This document shows positions 25,006 to 36,258 of a stretch of DNA of 64,000 nt, piece by piece; within the stretch, counting starts at the first letter, position 1, and each line of letters starts with the position of its first letter. Made by a program: the position numbers and the translations under genes. The stretch is from Flammula alnicola (taxonomy: Eukaryota > Basidiomycota > Agaricomycetes > Agaricales > Strophariaceae). The notes beneath the pieces were generated by a model. The model saw nothing but the letters and a program-made list of their open reading frames with translations. It had not been told where the DNA came from and made no database searches. The stretch lies in NCBI GenBank assembly GCA_015499995.1, contig JADNRV010000002.1:1240001-1304000 (forward strand), read 5' to 3'.

Positions 25006-25765
25006 TCACCAAAGACGAGGGAAAGGACTCTTTAGAAAATTGATTTTCAACTTCAGACACAACAAGTCGATGTCTTCGACGGTATAGCCTTTAACGTCAA
25101 CGGAGAACTTGGCTATACAAGAAGAAATTGCATAAGAGAGCGTCAAAACGAATGGTGCGATAGAAGTTTACCTTTGGGTATTTCTTTGGGAAGGGCAACG
25201 GTCTGCTCAACAATGTAAGATCCCTTTTCGACAGGACACTGGACCGAAGCATTTGCATTGCGGCTACAGAGGAGGCATTTTGTTAGAGGGTTATATATAT
25301 ATATATAATTGGATTTAAATTTACGTACGCTTCCTCACAAACATCAAATGTTTTCTGGAGAAGCTTCACTAATCCAAGCTTCACGGTAACGTCTGCGTAT
25401 GCTCCTTCCTAACGTATGCTAGTTGAGAAATTCGAATAGATATGCGCGAATGAACACACCTCTACCACTTCTTTGGCAATGCCCTTGACCTTGACGGTCA
25501 AGTCCTCACCAGGTTTAGGAGGGTCTGGAAAGACTTCAATAGATTCAATCTCGACAGGATCAGTATCCAAGCCTGATAATAAACGTTGTTGATACGGATA
25601 TGATAATAAGCTGCTCAGCCACTAACCGCAATTCTCCCAGCTCCAGTCATCCATCGTGCGGACAGGGCCAGATAGGGTCTGCAGGCGTTGTTGCTCTGGC
25701 ATGGTTAGAGCGAAAGAACCAGCCGCAAGGCCAAGTCCGGCGACGAAAAGATTGTAAAGGCGCAT
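25006..25765 (-). CDS. ML-domain lipid transfer protein (PG/PI-TP, NPC2-like)
   Basis: This is a secreted or vacuolar carrier of phospholipids or sterols. Signal peptide M-R-L-Y-N-L-F-V-A-G-L-G-L-A-A-G-S-F-A-L. The ML domain follows: W-S-W-E-N-C-G, I-E-S-I-E-V-F-P-D-P-P-K-P-G-E-D-L-T-V, A-D-V-T-V-K-L-G-L-V-K-L, F-D-V-C, V-Q-C-P-V-E-K-G, and D-L-L-C-L-K-L-K-I-N-F. The cysteines expected to pair in the fold are present. Four introns are needed; the one ending near 25268 carries a (TA) repeat. The length of about 170 residues matches the family. The C-terminal FPRLW tail is slightly longer than I expect. Confidence 0.85.
25292..25309. repeat. TA dinucleotide repeat in an ML-gene intron
   Basis: A run of (TA)n about 18 bp long lies inside the intron between the exon ending F-D-V-C-E-E-A and the exon starting R-N-A-N. 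Confidence 0.7.
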
Positions 25766-25989
25766 TGGGGTCGTTGAAGCGGTACGTAGGATGGTGGTAG
25801 TCTGAGTTAACAACGTCAACCGTCCTGCCCCAATGTAGCAGCTAGCTGGAGCCAGTCACACATATAGTCACATTCTGACGTACTTAATTGCGCATTACGT
25901 AATGACACCGCCCTCCTTTCACTTGTTAGCGACACGGCGTCCGTCATTCCGTCTTCTCTCTCTCTCTTCCACCTCTTCCAGACAACACA

Positions 25990-27199
25990 ATGAAGGCCAG
26001 CAAATCAAGAGACTACTGCTGTTGTGCCATTCCAATGGTCAATGCGGGAATATATGCCACATTGATTGAACAAACTGCAGTCGGTATCTTGGTAGGAACC
26101 CTCTCGTTAGCAACGCCCTCGAGTAAGCAGAAAGTTTGTCGTATAAAATTCGTTGTCTGACACCCAGTTCAGTTGTCGGCGCATCTACACCTTCATTCGC
26201 GAATTGGATTCTCGGAATTGTAGCATACATTGCGGCTGGGGTACAATTCTTGGGGTTCATCGGTGTTTCTCGAGTATGTCTTGTCGCTCTGATCCCCCCT
26301 GCTGACCAGTTCACCACCTAAACATGCAGGAGAAACCTTCGATGTACAAACATTACATCACTCTCCATGGCCTCGTTGCCTCAGCGGCATTTTCTATTGC
26401 TGCCGCTTGGATAATTATGTCGGCATCAAGACATTCTAATGCTAAAGTCAAGTGCATCACCGACTTCTTCACTGACACCAATGGTGCGAGCGCTAGCGAA
26501 GGCGACACTCTCTGTAACATTTTCCCTTGGGTAGACATTGGAATAATGGGTGCTCTATGGGTCATTCTTGCCGCCCTTCACGTACGAAATCAGTTGATGA
26601 ATTGTGCCATAAACTTATTCACCTCCACAGATATACCTTTTTGTTGTCATTTCCTCCTATGGAAAATCCCAACGTCGAGATCACGACCAATATGACCAAG
26701 TCTACGATCCTTCACAACCTCTCACGGAAAACATTCCACTCCAAAATGATCCATGGGACTCGCGACCATCAGGAGATTATAATTACCTGGGCGGCCGTCA
26801 AAATAACGATTATAAACATGTCCGACAAGAGAGCTCCGTCAGTGCTTCAGATGTGTATAATCAAGCGTATCAAGAGCCAAAGGATGCTTTCTCGACTTCC
26901 AATTACGATTACTCGCCTTACCCCTCGAATACCCATGACCCAGCCTACCCATCCTACGCCCATACGCAAAATGCTTTGCCGACACCGACGAACGATTATT
27001 ACAACCCCCCCGCTGACCCACGCATAGAGCGTCCGCTACAAGTTCAGCCTCATCCAGGTGAGTAGTAGCCTACGCTGGGTTAGATAGTGCTTGCCATCCA
27101 AGCCGGTCTGTCGAGCTATCAATTCTACGTTTCTTGTACTGACTTCATTCCATGATAGCGGAGGGTTCATTTGGGCGGAAAACTCCAAGGCTCGGTTAA
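25990..27199 (+). CDS. Four-helix integral membrane protein, fungal, function unknown
   Basis: The protein begins M-K-A-S-K-S-R-D-Y-C-C-C-A-I-P, a Cys-rich cytosolic start. Four hydrophobic segments follow: one with I-Y-A-T-L-I-E-Q-T-A-V-G-I-L, one with W-I-L-G-I-V-A-Y-I-A-A-G-V-Q-F-L-G, one with L-V-A-S-A-A-F-S-I-A-A-A-W-I-I, and one with I-G-I-M-G-A-L-W-V-I-L-A-A-L-H joined to I-Y-L-F-V-V-I. The C-terminal 130 residues are polar and rich in Tyr, Pro, Asn, Gln and Asp. Introns lie near 26122-26166, 26275-26328, 26583-26630 and 27058-27158. This layout occurs in many ascomycete and basidiomycete genomes without an assigned role. The final short exon is inferred. Confidence 0.75.
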
Positions 27200-28074
27200 T
27201 GACACAGCGATGAACGCCTAGGCCTCCCAAAGTGCTTAGATTTCCTGATTTACAACTGCTTTACCTTCACGGACACATATATATCGATATCCACTGGATG
27301 CCATCGGACTTTGATGTACATTAGTTAGCTATAGCCTAGGCCAGATAATCATGTTTCCAACATGTTTCCTGCAATCCTATCTCCTCACTGCGCAGGTGTG
27401 TGAGGCCATGTGGTGAGAATTGAAAGAATCTTCGGCCCGAGATGTCAAACTTACATGAGGCAGTTCAGGCGAGTCCGGCGAACTAACAGGAACCAACGGT
27501 GAACCAAAGTCTTCGTGAAAGATGATGAGGATTTCTCAAGGATTTCTCCGGGTGTTTCTAGCACTGCTCATAGAAATACACGGCAGCCTCATTGTGTCTG
27601 CATGTCTTCGCTTCTGGACAGTCCGCATTGCTATGGTTCTTTGCCGTGATCACCCTTTGGGCCCCTGTGACATAGATCATGTCTTCTCACTCAGGTCAAG
27701 ACAATAAACTGAACGTGGAAATCCCCAGCCGTACCAATCTTCCCTATTAACAATCCCAATCAGACCGCACTTAGTTTTCATTGCTATCACCGATTATTGT
27801 CGAGAGTGTGATCTTGCATTATTGTGTGCCTCGACCTACTATCCGACTCGGAGTGCAATTGTATCCAAACATCCTCCGCCTGCCATTAAACGCAGATCGA
27901 GATCTACTTGGTTTAAATACGCAACTTGAAGAAGGACCACGCGTAACTTGGTTCTTTCCCTCTTCTCTGCTCTATTAGACTGTATTTTTATTTTATTTTT
28001 CTTGTCTTTCTCCACAGCAGCGTCTGCGACGCCACTTCCACATCCCTTCTGTCATTTTAATTCCAAGGACCGAC
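27200..28074. other. Intergenic with one exon-like minus-strand stretch
   Basis: No complete gene can be supported. On the minus strand near 27453-27530 an open stretch reads I-I-F-H-E-D-F-G-S-P-L-V-P-V and ends in a consensus GTAAGT donor, so a small unrecognised gene may exist. The rest is AT-rich and probably regulatory for the gene at 28075. Confidence 0.3.
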
Positions 28075-28492
28075 ATGCCATCGCTGCAAAGTTATGACAT
28101 CCTCCTCGATCTCACGAACGACATGCACGACCCCGTATCTATCCAACTTCTCCGAGACTACGGCAGAACGTCAGGCCGAATTATCTTGCTGCACCCAACG
28201 GAAACTCTTACCCTCATCCTCGAATCCGGTGTTTCATACCAATATGCAGTCAAGTCCCATACTAAAGTCGCCAATGTGACGTAGGTCTATTTTTCACTAA
28301 CTATGGATTTTTATCTGATGCAACTCTGTTGTCAGCGCCAGGTCTTGGAGAGATATTACCTGCTCCATATCCCAACTTTTCACGGGAAGCTCGACAGATT
28401 CACTGTCCTCAAACGTGACTCCAGCAGTAAATGGAGTGAGCGTAGACCGCCTTTGGAGAGATCATAGATTCAACGTCTGGAATGACACATAA
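28075..28492 (+). CDS. Small unnamed basidiomycete protein, copy 2
   Basis: Exon 1 is 28075-28280 and exon 2 is 28336-28492, with an intron of 55 nt, giving 120 residues. It begins M-P-S-L-Q-S-Y-D-I-L-L-D-L-T-N-D-M-H and continues I-I-L-L-H-P-T-E-T-L-T-L-I-L-E-S-G-V-S-Y-Q-Y-A-V-K. The second exon gives T-A-R-S-W-R-D-I-T-C-S-I, then V-D-R-L-W-R-D-H-R-F-N. It is a paralog of the gene at 24106-24511 and the better preserved of the two. Function is unknown. Two WRD motifs flank a Ser-rich loop. Confidence 0.72.
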
Positions 28493-29218
28493 CGAGCAGC
28501 CTTTGGATATCACTTTTGGTAGGCCTTTTCCTCGTGCTTCGAGCTTCTCCTTGTCACTAAGATGCGCTACATCGCAGACTTTCAGTACGACAACATGACG
28601 ACAGTAACCGACAGGTGTAACATATTTTTATTATAATCAACGACCTTAATTTATGGTGTCACATTCTCCCTCTGTCTCGTCCATCGAGGTCTTCGGCCTC
28701 GTATCCAGGAGTACTATCGCATGAGAGGATTTCTTGCATGGACGAATGCCAACGGTTCATCAATCGTGATTCCCTTAAACTGGACTTAAGCCTTGCGCAC
28801 CTAATTTTATCCTTCAGTTGCTCTGCGGTCTATTAGTCGGACTCGCACCCCCGTGGTAGGCCTTCTATGGTCTCCAAGACAGAAGATTAAGATAATTTAC
28901 AGCTCAAAGTTCAGAGATAAAGCCTCAGTGGCCGCAACGCGACACATAAATAGGGACTGGAGATGATACGAAAGAGGTAAAATCACGACCAAGAGCTGAC
29001 TTCCTCGTGCCAGGCACTGGGCGACGTGATACTTTCAATTCATGAAGAAAAGACGTGGAGATAAAGAAGGACGGGCAATTATTGAGACTTTATGTTATAC
29101 ATATGTCATTCCCGGCCTTGGCGGAAGTTGCTACGATTCTTGGTGCTTCCGTGAGGAATTGACAACAAGATAAACAGGTTTGGTATGCCATGGAATCAAG
29201 CAGATGAAGGTTACATAG
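28493..29218. other. Intergenic
   Basis: No coding region was recognised. This contains the 3' UTRs of the small protein (plus) and bL17m (minus). Confidence 0.35.
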
Positions 29219-30229
29219 CTAAGGGTGTTTAACACTTTCTGTCAATGCGTTCTCCATGCTAAATATAGGCTGTTTCTTGCGGCCGGATGGTGATGCGCCA
29301 CGTCCAAGCCTTCCCTGCGCAAGGACAAGAGCAGGTCGCGTTTCACCAGGAACTTTGTGACCAGCATTGGTACGAGGTTGACGAGTTTGGGGGTTCTTAG
29401 ATTTCAGGTCTTCGTGGATAGACTTGAAAGCCATTGGTGTGGCCAACAGCTCATCCTGCACTCGGCCATAAGTTCATAAGTTTCCACCCAGAGAACGAAA
29501 AAGAGTAGGAACTTACCGCGTAGCCTGCAGCCTTCTTACTGATGGCATGGACAGCGTCTTGATCTCTGTAGCGCAGAACCTTTTGGAGATTCCACCGCGT
29601 TATTGGTCGCAAGACACCTTTCTCCCCGTAATCCATATTCCGCTCGGCCCGGACAACATCCACAGTTTGCTCGACACCAGCGTTCATAATAGCTTCGGGC
29701 CGCTGCTTTTTGAGTTTTTCCCTCAGAATTTCCCAGCCAACAGCTCTGGAGGTCATCTCCCATCTTAGGTCTCTCGGATTGTCAACGAGTTCCACGATGG
29801 CATGGGGAGCATTGTCACCCTGTCGGTTTCCGAACTTGTGTATCCGCGTATAGCCTCCTGGTCGGCTTGCATATCGTTCTGCGAACGTCGAAAATAGCTT
29901 TGACAGCGCGGTAGGTTTCAGAAGGAAGGCAGAAGCGCGTGAATGCGAGCCATGGTCGCCTTTTTTGCCCAGGGTGATGATCTGAGGGTGCTGTGAGACA
30001 CGAAAGACACAACTCGAGAGATAGTGACCTTCTCTGCCAGTCTAGCAGTATCCCGTGCTTTGGGCAATGTAGTCTTGATTTGTTCATGTTCGAACAGCGA
30101 GGTAACTAAATTCCTAAAGAAGCGTCAGTGACGCAGGTCAAGCTGTTCCAGGCTTGCACCTTACCGCAACATAAGCATCCTGTGAGAGGACGTCCTCGAG
30201 AACTTGCGGAATGCAACGCCATGCTTCAT
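29219..30229 (-). CDS. MRPL8: Mitochondrial large ribosomal subunit protein bL17m
   Basis: This is a mitoribosomal protein at the subunit's exit-tunnel side. It starts M-K-H-G-V-A-F-R-K-F-S-R-T-S-S-H-R-M-L-M-L-R-N-L-V-T-S-L, the L17 signature with H-R near the N-terminus, and continues I-K-T-T-L-P-K-A-R, I-T-L-G-K-K-G-D, G-G-Y-T-R-I-H-K-F-G-N-R-Q-G-D-N-A-P and I-V-E-L-V-D. A fungal C-terminal extension of about 170 residues ends in K-H-P. Short introns after M-L-R, after the L-A-E-K region and at 29461-29518 fit. No separate presequence is visible, as is common for this family. Confidence 0.9.
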
Positions 30230-30520
30230 TTCGCGAGCCTCCGGAGCGTAATGGAAGAGGAGTGGATAGTAATTGGATTCGCTTTACTGGCTGAAAAAGT
30301 ATGATTACGTAAGCGAAGCTCGTGCTACATAATGATACAGCTGAGCATTTCTCGACACTGGCATCTGACTATGATTCGAAGGAGAGAATCGAGATCTATG
30401 GAGACAGATTGCAATTGCGCTGGTTGTTGTTGGCATTACGGCGTTTTCCTTTTGTTCTGGAAAATTCCAAGATCCCTGCTTCGCACAATTCACAATTTCT
30501 GATTTTCTATCTCTAATACT

Positions 30521-31845
30521 CTATCCAGAAAACTGATGTCGTTCCAAGCCTCTGAACAGACCAGATAGATCTACCAGAAAAAGATGGCCAGAATCTGGAT
30601 ACTGTTCTTGTCTGGCCGCATCCCCTCCAAAGGCCCCACAATGAGCTGTGGTGACAAACAGCTGATCGTTATTCGGTCCTGCGAAAGGCGAGTTGATTAT
30701 TACGGGGAGAAAACCAACAAGGAGGTTTCCTCACCTCCGAAGCAACAAGAGGTAATGTTCAGGGCAGTAGGAAATATTATCTGGAAGTCAACGTCCCCCG
30801 CCTCACTAAAACGTATGATGCGAGAGCCTCCCCACCTATATGTTATAAGTACAGTAAACGTTGTCAGGAAGGCGCAGAATTGATTGCCTACCGGGCACTC
30901 CAGATCGCTCCTTCAGTGTCAAGGCACAGACCGTCGCAATAGGTGTTCTCGAGAAACCCTTTTTCGATGGCGTCAACGAAGATTCGCCGGTTATATATTT
31001 TTCCATCGTCGTAGTCGTATGCGTATATTTTATTCACCAAAGAATCTGTGAAATAACTAAGAGGATATCACGAGGTTGCTTTTCCCCAGTGTTAGCGACT
31101 GTACTCACAGCGTCTTCCCGTCTGGACTCCAACCGAGACCGTTAGAATCCTGCGATAAATTCAGCACGAGACCAATAAATAAACAAAAAATAGAAGTCAA
31201 CATGCCGTAAACGGACCATCATCAACGATGTCAGAGGTTTTCGTAGCAGGATCGTATCTGTAAAGTTTGCCTGGAATACCGTGCTCTTGGTTGCAAATGG
31301 TCCCAGCAAAAAATCGACCTGTGCTATCACATCCACCATCGTTGAAGCGCGTATATGGTGCATCTTCAGGGGGGATAGGCTTGCTGATATAAGATATGAT
31401 TGAATTCCCCTCTAAAAGGGCAAAGCCTTGGGCTGTGGTGCAGGCCAACTGGATAGGAATAACAACCTGTAATTATTTCGCTTTGTAGGTAGACAGATTA
31501 TAACTGACTCCTTGACCATTCTGTCGCAAGACCAAGCAAGATATCGGTTCTTCAAAATTCTCCACAGAAAATTCACGGTTTCGGGTGTTAACGTGAAAGA
31601 CCTAAAAGGTGAAAAGCGATGAGGCGCGATCACACGAGGATGTAAAATAGTTCCTCCACCTTCTTTTCAGAAATATCAACAAAATGTAGAAGAGAGGTTG
31701 ATGCATCGTAGACCGGACCTATTTGTCTGAAGTAAGATCGAAAGACAACAAAGGGAAAAACACAGATTAAGAGCGCACCCTCTCCTAAAATACAGCTAAC
31801 CTTGAGCCAGGGATACTCAACAACAATTTCTCGCTTCTCAGCCAT
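30521..31845 (-). CDS. SMP-30/gluconolactonase-like beta-propeller enzyme
   Basis: A soluble six-bladed propeller hydrolysing lactones with a divalent metal is the family role. The start is M-A-E-K-R-E-I-V-V-E-Y-P-W-L-K-V, followed by I-L-G-E-G-P-V-Y-D-A with a metal-ligand Glu. Other blades give R-F-N-D-G-G-C-D-S-T-G-R-F-F-A-G-T, D-S-N-G-L-G-W-S-P-D-G-K-T-L-Y-F-T-D-S, Y-C-D-G-L-C-L-D-T-E-G-A-I-W-S-A-R-W-G-G and V-T-T-A-H-C-G-A. There are about eight exons. The last two (to TAG 30521) were found only by splice joining, which gives a complete 300-residue protein. Substrate unknown. Confidence 0.87.
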
Positions 31846-32292
31846 CGTAATCGTTGAAACAAAGGACGCCTGTGTTTACAGTCAGTGGACTTTTAAGTCG
31901 TTGCACGATGTCTATTCCAGTCTTCTTATAAGTTCAGAAGCATGTTGGGAGAAGACTTGAATATCCGATGTGGGGTAATAATTCCCAAATTGGAAGTCCC
32001 CCAGATGGTGAAGGTCGAAGATGAAAGCAGAATGGGCTCATGCGACCAAGTCAGAGCAGGCGTTTTGACGGAACTATGTGCTCAGCTTCCATCTTGGAAA
32101 GAAAGGCAGGAATGACTACATCTCTATTGATAGTGCCGCGTCACATCAATCATTTCGCAGGTCAAGGGATTCCAGAATATCTATAAGAGACAATCGGAAT
32201 TGGTGGAAGCAATGTAAATTACGGAGTATTCCGAGCCACCGAGTTATTCTTTTCCAGTCTTCAGTGTGCTGCGAGGTCGAAATGACAATTGG
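31846..32292. other. Intergenic, SMP-30 promoter and ACP 3' UTR
   Basis: No gene or clear element was recognised. Confidence 0.35.
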
Positions 32293-32861
32293 TTAGCCTG
32301 AAAAAGAAGCGAGCCAATTAAAAGAGGGACCATACCTTCAGGGGTCTTTGCAATATAGTCAATAGCTGAACACAAGGTTAATACATATTTCCATGCGGCG
32401 TACAGCGTGTAAGGGTAGGTACCTTGTTCCACAGTATGAATCTCATCTGCCTCAGCATCAGGGATTTCAATAGAGAACTCCTGTGGAATTCGGAAGGCTA
32501 TCAATAACTTGCGTTTACGGAGAGCAACCGTCACACACCTCCTCCACAGCCATCATAACCTCAACGGCATCCAAGCTGTCTAGCCCGAGATCTTTTTGGA
32601 ATGAAGAAGTGACACTCAGCTGTGCACGCGACAACGCGTCAGTGGGAGAGCTTGACATGTATGTGAAAAGCGTACTTTGGCTGGGTCAACCTTCTCGTAT
32701 CCTTTCAAGGTCTCAAGGATGCGGGATGTGATAGTCTCGCGCGATAATGCACCGCCTGCAGAGTACATGGCTCTGGGAACCCATCTTCTGTGAAGAGTCT
32801 GCGTACTCCGGGTAACGCGACCGAAGGTGGCAGCTCTTGGTAGTAGTCGAGAGAGAGACAT
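32293..32861 (-). CDS. ACP1: Mitochondrial acyl carrier protein (complex I subunit NDUFAB1-type)
   Basis: It carries growing acyl chains in mitochondrial type II fatty acid synthesis and sits in complex I and Fe-S assembly complexes. The N-terminus (M-S-L-S-R-L-L-P-R-A-A-T-F-G-R-V) is an Arg/Ser-rich targeting sequence. The ACP domain has F-Q-K-D-L-G-L-D-S-L-D-A-V-E-V-M-M-A-V-E-E-E-F, with the phosphopantetheine Ser in DSL, then I-P-D-A-E-A-D-E-I-H-T-V-E-Q and A-I-D-Y-I-A-K-T-P-E-G. The last intron splits the final Gly codon, so the last exon carries only GC plus TAA. Phases agree throughout. Confidence 0.92.
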
Positions 32862-33422
32862 TTTGTTTGGTTAGTCCTACAGCGAATCCGAAACGACGCG
32901 GAGGAAAATGCCAACGAAGCATCCCGGCGTTCTCCGAGTAATTAGGTAAGAAACAATTATAATAGGAAAATAATTATAAGACTACTTTGACTATACATTT
33001 TGAAATATGCCCCATGTGTTGGCTGAGTCTAAATATATCGTCCCTCATAATATATCGCAACAGAAGGTATACAGCGTTCAGGACAAATGCATCGATACAG
33101 AGCGGTTTCGATACGATTCAGTGCTTGGCTAGGGAAAAGAGGTGAAGATAGACCAGGAAAGAGCAGAAATTGGGTATGGAAATACAAACCGGCAATCGCC
33201 GAGAGAAACTATGCAGTCTGCAGATAAGGTTTGAGGAATGGTAAGCCACAGTGCCTGCTCTAAGTCGGCGTAAACGCTCAACTCCTCAAGGTAAGAGTCG
33301 CCCAGACGTTCTTCACTATCCTTGCTAAATTATACCCTCTTCCACCCCTCGTAGGTCCGTTTGTATGACCCCCATTCTCGCTCCCCGAAAAAACTAATTG
33401 TTTCGACGCGTAGAACACGATT
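32862..33422. promoter_or_regulatory. Divergent promoter region, ACP and uL13
   Basis: A head-to-head spacer of 561 bp. It is AT-rich near 32940-33060 and has no coding potential. A pyrimidine-rich tract just before 33423 fits a ribosomal protein gene start. Confidence 0.45.
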
Positions 33423-34196
33423 ATGGCCACTTTCTCTTCGACGCCCATCGTCATTGATGGCAAGGGTCACCTCCTTGGTCGATTGGCTTCAATCATCTCG
33501 AAGCAGATTCTCTCTGGTCAGAAAATTGTAGTGGTTAGGTGCGAGGAAATCAACATTTCCGGTAGCTTCTTCCGAAACAAAGTACGCACTTCTATCCTGT
33601 TATCATTTCCGTTGTAATACTCAATGCCATGTTCGTAGCTCCGCTATCATAACTTCCTCCACAAGCGTCACATCGTCAATCCCAAAAAGTCCGGCCCTTT
33701 CCATCACCGGGCCCCTTCGAAGATTCTCTACCGCGCTATCCGGGGGATGACCCCGCATAAGAGCGCCCGGGGTGCCGCTGCTCTTGAGAGACTCAAGCTC
33801 TTCGAAGGTGTTCCTCCACCGTACGACAAGAAGAAGCGAATGGTTGTTCCTGAGGCGTTGCGAGTGTTGAGGCTGAAACCCGGACGCAAATACTGCACGG
33901 TAAAGGTATGTCCCCACCCCGACTCGACGTTTTGGAAGTGGTATTTATATTGGGTCCAGCGTCTCTCGCACGAGGTTGGTTGGGGTTACAAGGACGTCGT
34001 GGATCGCCTCGAGGAAAAGAGGAAGATCAAGGCCCAGGCATTCCACGAGCGCAAGGTGTGTCTTCTGTGTAATCTTGTGCTTTATCAAGAAGAGGGCGCT
34101 CACTCGAATGACTAGCTCACTGCTATCAAATTGCGTCAAAAGGCCGTCGCCGACAGCGCACCATCGTTCGAGCAGCTCACCCAGCTGGGATACTAG
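33423..34196 (+). CDS. RPL16: Cytosolic ribosomal protein uL13 (L13a/L16)
   Basis: The sequence matches the 60S protein uL13: [34 protein letters not shown], then after intron 1 [20 protein letters not shown] and [25 protein letters not shown] and [12 protein letters not shown] follow. Three short introns (about 33581-33637, 33907-33958, 34056-34114) split it. The length of about 200 residues matches the family. Confidence 0.95.
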
Positions 34197-34512
34197 AGTA
34201 GTCATTTGCTAATTCGAGAGTCCTGTCGTTCTTGTCGCATTATGCACATTATGTACTACATAAAGCCGCTCAGACGTGCTACTGCGCGCGTTGAAGATAT
34301 GACATGCCATTACCATACTGCCATGATGAATGAAATATGGGGAAATAGTTAAATGTTAGACATGTGAGTCAATGAGCGCTGCGGCATCAGGGATTCGGCC
34401 AAGTCCGAGTTTTCACAAATGCAAAGTTAACATTTTATTTCTTTACTCTTCTTCCCCTACCATCTCTCTCCTCCTTCCTCCTCCTCGTCTTCCCTTGTTC
34501 CCCCTTCCCACC
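34197..34512. other. Intergenic
   Basis: No gene seen. A pyrimidine-rich stretch at about 34435-34512 is likely the promoter/5' UTR of the KH-domain gene. Confidence 0.4.
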
Positions 34513-35637
34513 ATGCCCTCCGACTCCTCCAGACACGAAAATGGTTAGCCTTCCCTTCACTTCATTTATTTTTCGGTGTCTGACCTTTTTTTTTTCAGCC
34601 TCTCCGACCCACTCTCGCTCTCCCTCCCCTTCTCCTCACGATACTTTGACTCTACGCGCTCTTGTCAGCACTAAGGACGCCGGCGTCATCATCGGAAAGG
34701 CTGGAAAAAATGTTGCCGATTTGAGAGATCAGACTGGCGTCAAGGCTGGCGTCAGCAAAGTCATTCCTGGTGTTCATGAACGTGTTCTCACAGTGACTGG
34801 CTCAGTCGAGGCCGTCTCAAAGGTTCGTCTACTAGACTTGAATTCTTTTGCTCTGGGTCTCACTTTCCATAGGCCTATAATCTGATTATCTCTCAACTCG
34901 TTGCTTCAACGCCTTCTTCTCCCGTCACCGCTTCGTCCCCATCCTCTCTCCATACCTCGATCCGCCTTTTGATCTCACACAACTTGATGGGTACCATCAT
35001 CGGTCGCAGTGGACTCAAAATAAAAGCTATCCAAGATGGATCCGGTGCGCGCATGGTCGCCTCGAAAGAAATGTTGCCACAGTCGACCGAGCGCATTGTT
35101 GAGGTACAGGGCTCTCCCGAGGCCATCGGCCGGGCAGTAGAGGAGATTGGAAAATGTCTATTGGAGGACTGGGAGCGCGGTCTGGGCACCGTACTCTTCC
35201 ATCCAGGACCGAACGATGATCGTGCGGGTAACCGTCGTGGTCACAACTATTCGTCATCATACGCTGGATCTCGCCGTAGTAATGGCGATGGCGCGCGAGG
35301 CCGTACTTCTCCAGGATCACCTACTACCCCTCATTCGCCGGTCTCAAGCCCGCCTGCTGCCAACCTGCGCACCCAAAACATCTCTATTCCATCTGACATG
35401 GTTGGTTGCATAATCGGACGAAGTGGGACCAAAATCACCGAAATACGCCGCCTGTCCGGATCCAAGATTTCCATCGCAAAGGCCCCACATGACGAGACTG
35501 GTGAAAGGATGTTCACCATCGTGGGCACCCCCGAGGCCAACGAGAAGGCCCTGTTTTTGCTCTACAACCAGTTGGAAAGTGAGAAGGAGAGGAGGGTAGG
35601 AAGGGAGGCTCAACAACAGGCTGAGATGCAGGATTGA
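34513..35637 (+). CDS. Triple KH-domain RNA-binding protein (poly(rC)-binding/PBP2-HEK2 type)
   Basis: The protein has three KH modules. KH1: L-R-A-L-V-S-T-K-D-A-G-V-I-I-G-K-A-G-K-N-V. KH2: R-L-L-I-S-H-N-L-M-G-T-I-I-G-R-S-G-L-K-I. KH3: I-S-I-P-S-D-M-V-G-C-I-I-G-R-S-G-T-K-I. Each carries the G-x-x-G loop (GKAG, GRSG, GRSG). A Gly/Arg/Ser-rich linker joins KH2 and KH3. Two introns (about 34544-34599 and 34821-34873) keep frame. It should bind C- or U-rich single-stranded RNA and act in mRNA regulation. The yeast relatives are PBP2, HEK2 and PAB1-linked factors; exact orthology is not settled. Confidence 0.9.
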
Positions 35638-36258
35638 TTTGCACAATGTGGTCATCACTGCTAAAAGGCCCTCCATTCCTCACCGTAGGATGATTCACGA
35701 CAGGATGGCACTGGTTGAGTCGGGTAGAGCTCGAGGATCTCGATCATTGCATTCTCGTTTCTCTTTCCACCTCAATGTTTTTCGTCGTCCTTGTCCGCTC
35801 TTTTTTGTGCTTCTCCCTCCTCATTCCTGCCCTATGTCCTCCTCGCACGTCGCTGCCCATCTTTCTTGACCCAAAATTTCTTCCGCCAAAACATCGAACA
35901 TTCACCTCCTTCCGCTTCACCGTTTGCATTGTCGTCCCGTTAATGCTCTCACCTCCTCTATCCCACACATCTAGTTGCTCGTTGACCAATTTTATGATAC
36001 TGCTTTTGTTGTAGAGTTTGTTGCGTATCATATATTAGTCAACCAAAATGCCATAAAAGTGAGTCGCCGCCAAATGTAGTGTGCTATTACTCAGTATTAC
36101 GCACGCCAAAAAAACGTATTGTTTCTACCATCAATCAGCAAAACCTTGAATACTTAGATTTGAAATTACGCGTTCTCCGCGTTTCCTGGTCACAGGTCAT
36201 GTGAGGGCTACAGATTTGCTCAGACCCAGAAATAGAACAGGTTAAGTTGGACCCTACC
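35638..36258. other. Intergenic
   Basis: This is the KH gene 3' UTR followed by the promoter of the NUFIP-like gene. Open frames here on both strands are pyrimidine-tract artefacts. Confidence 0.4.
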
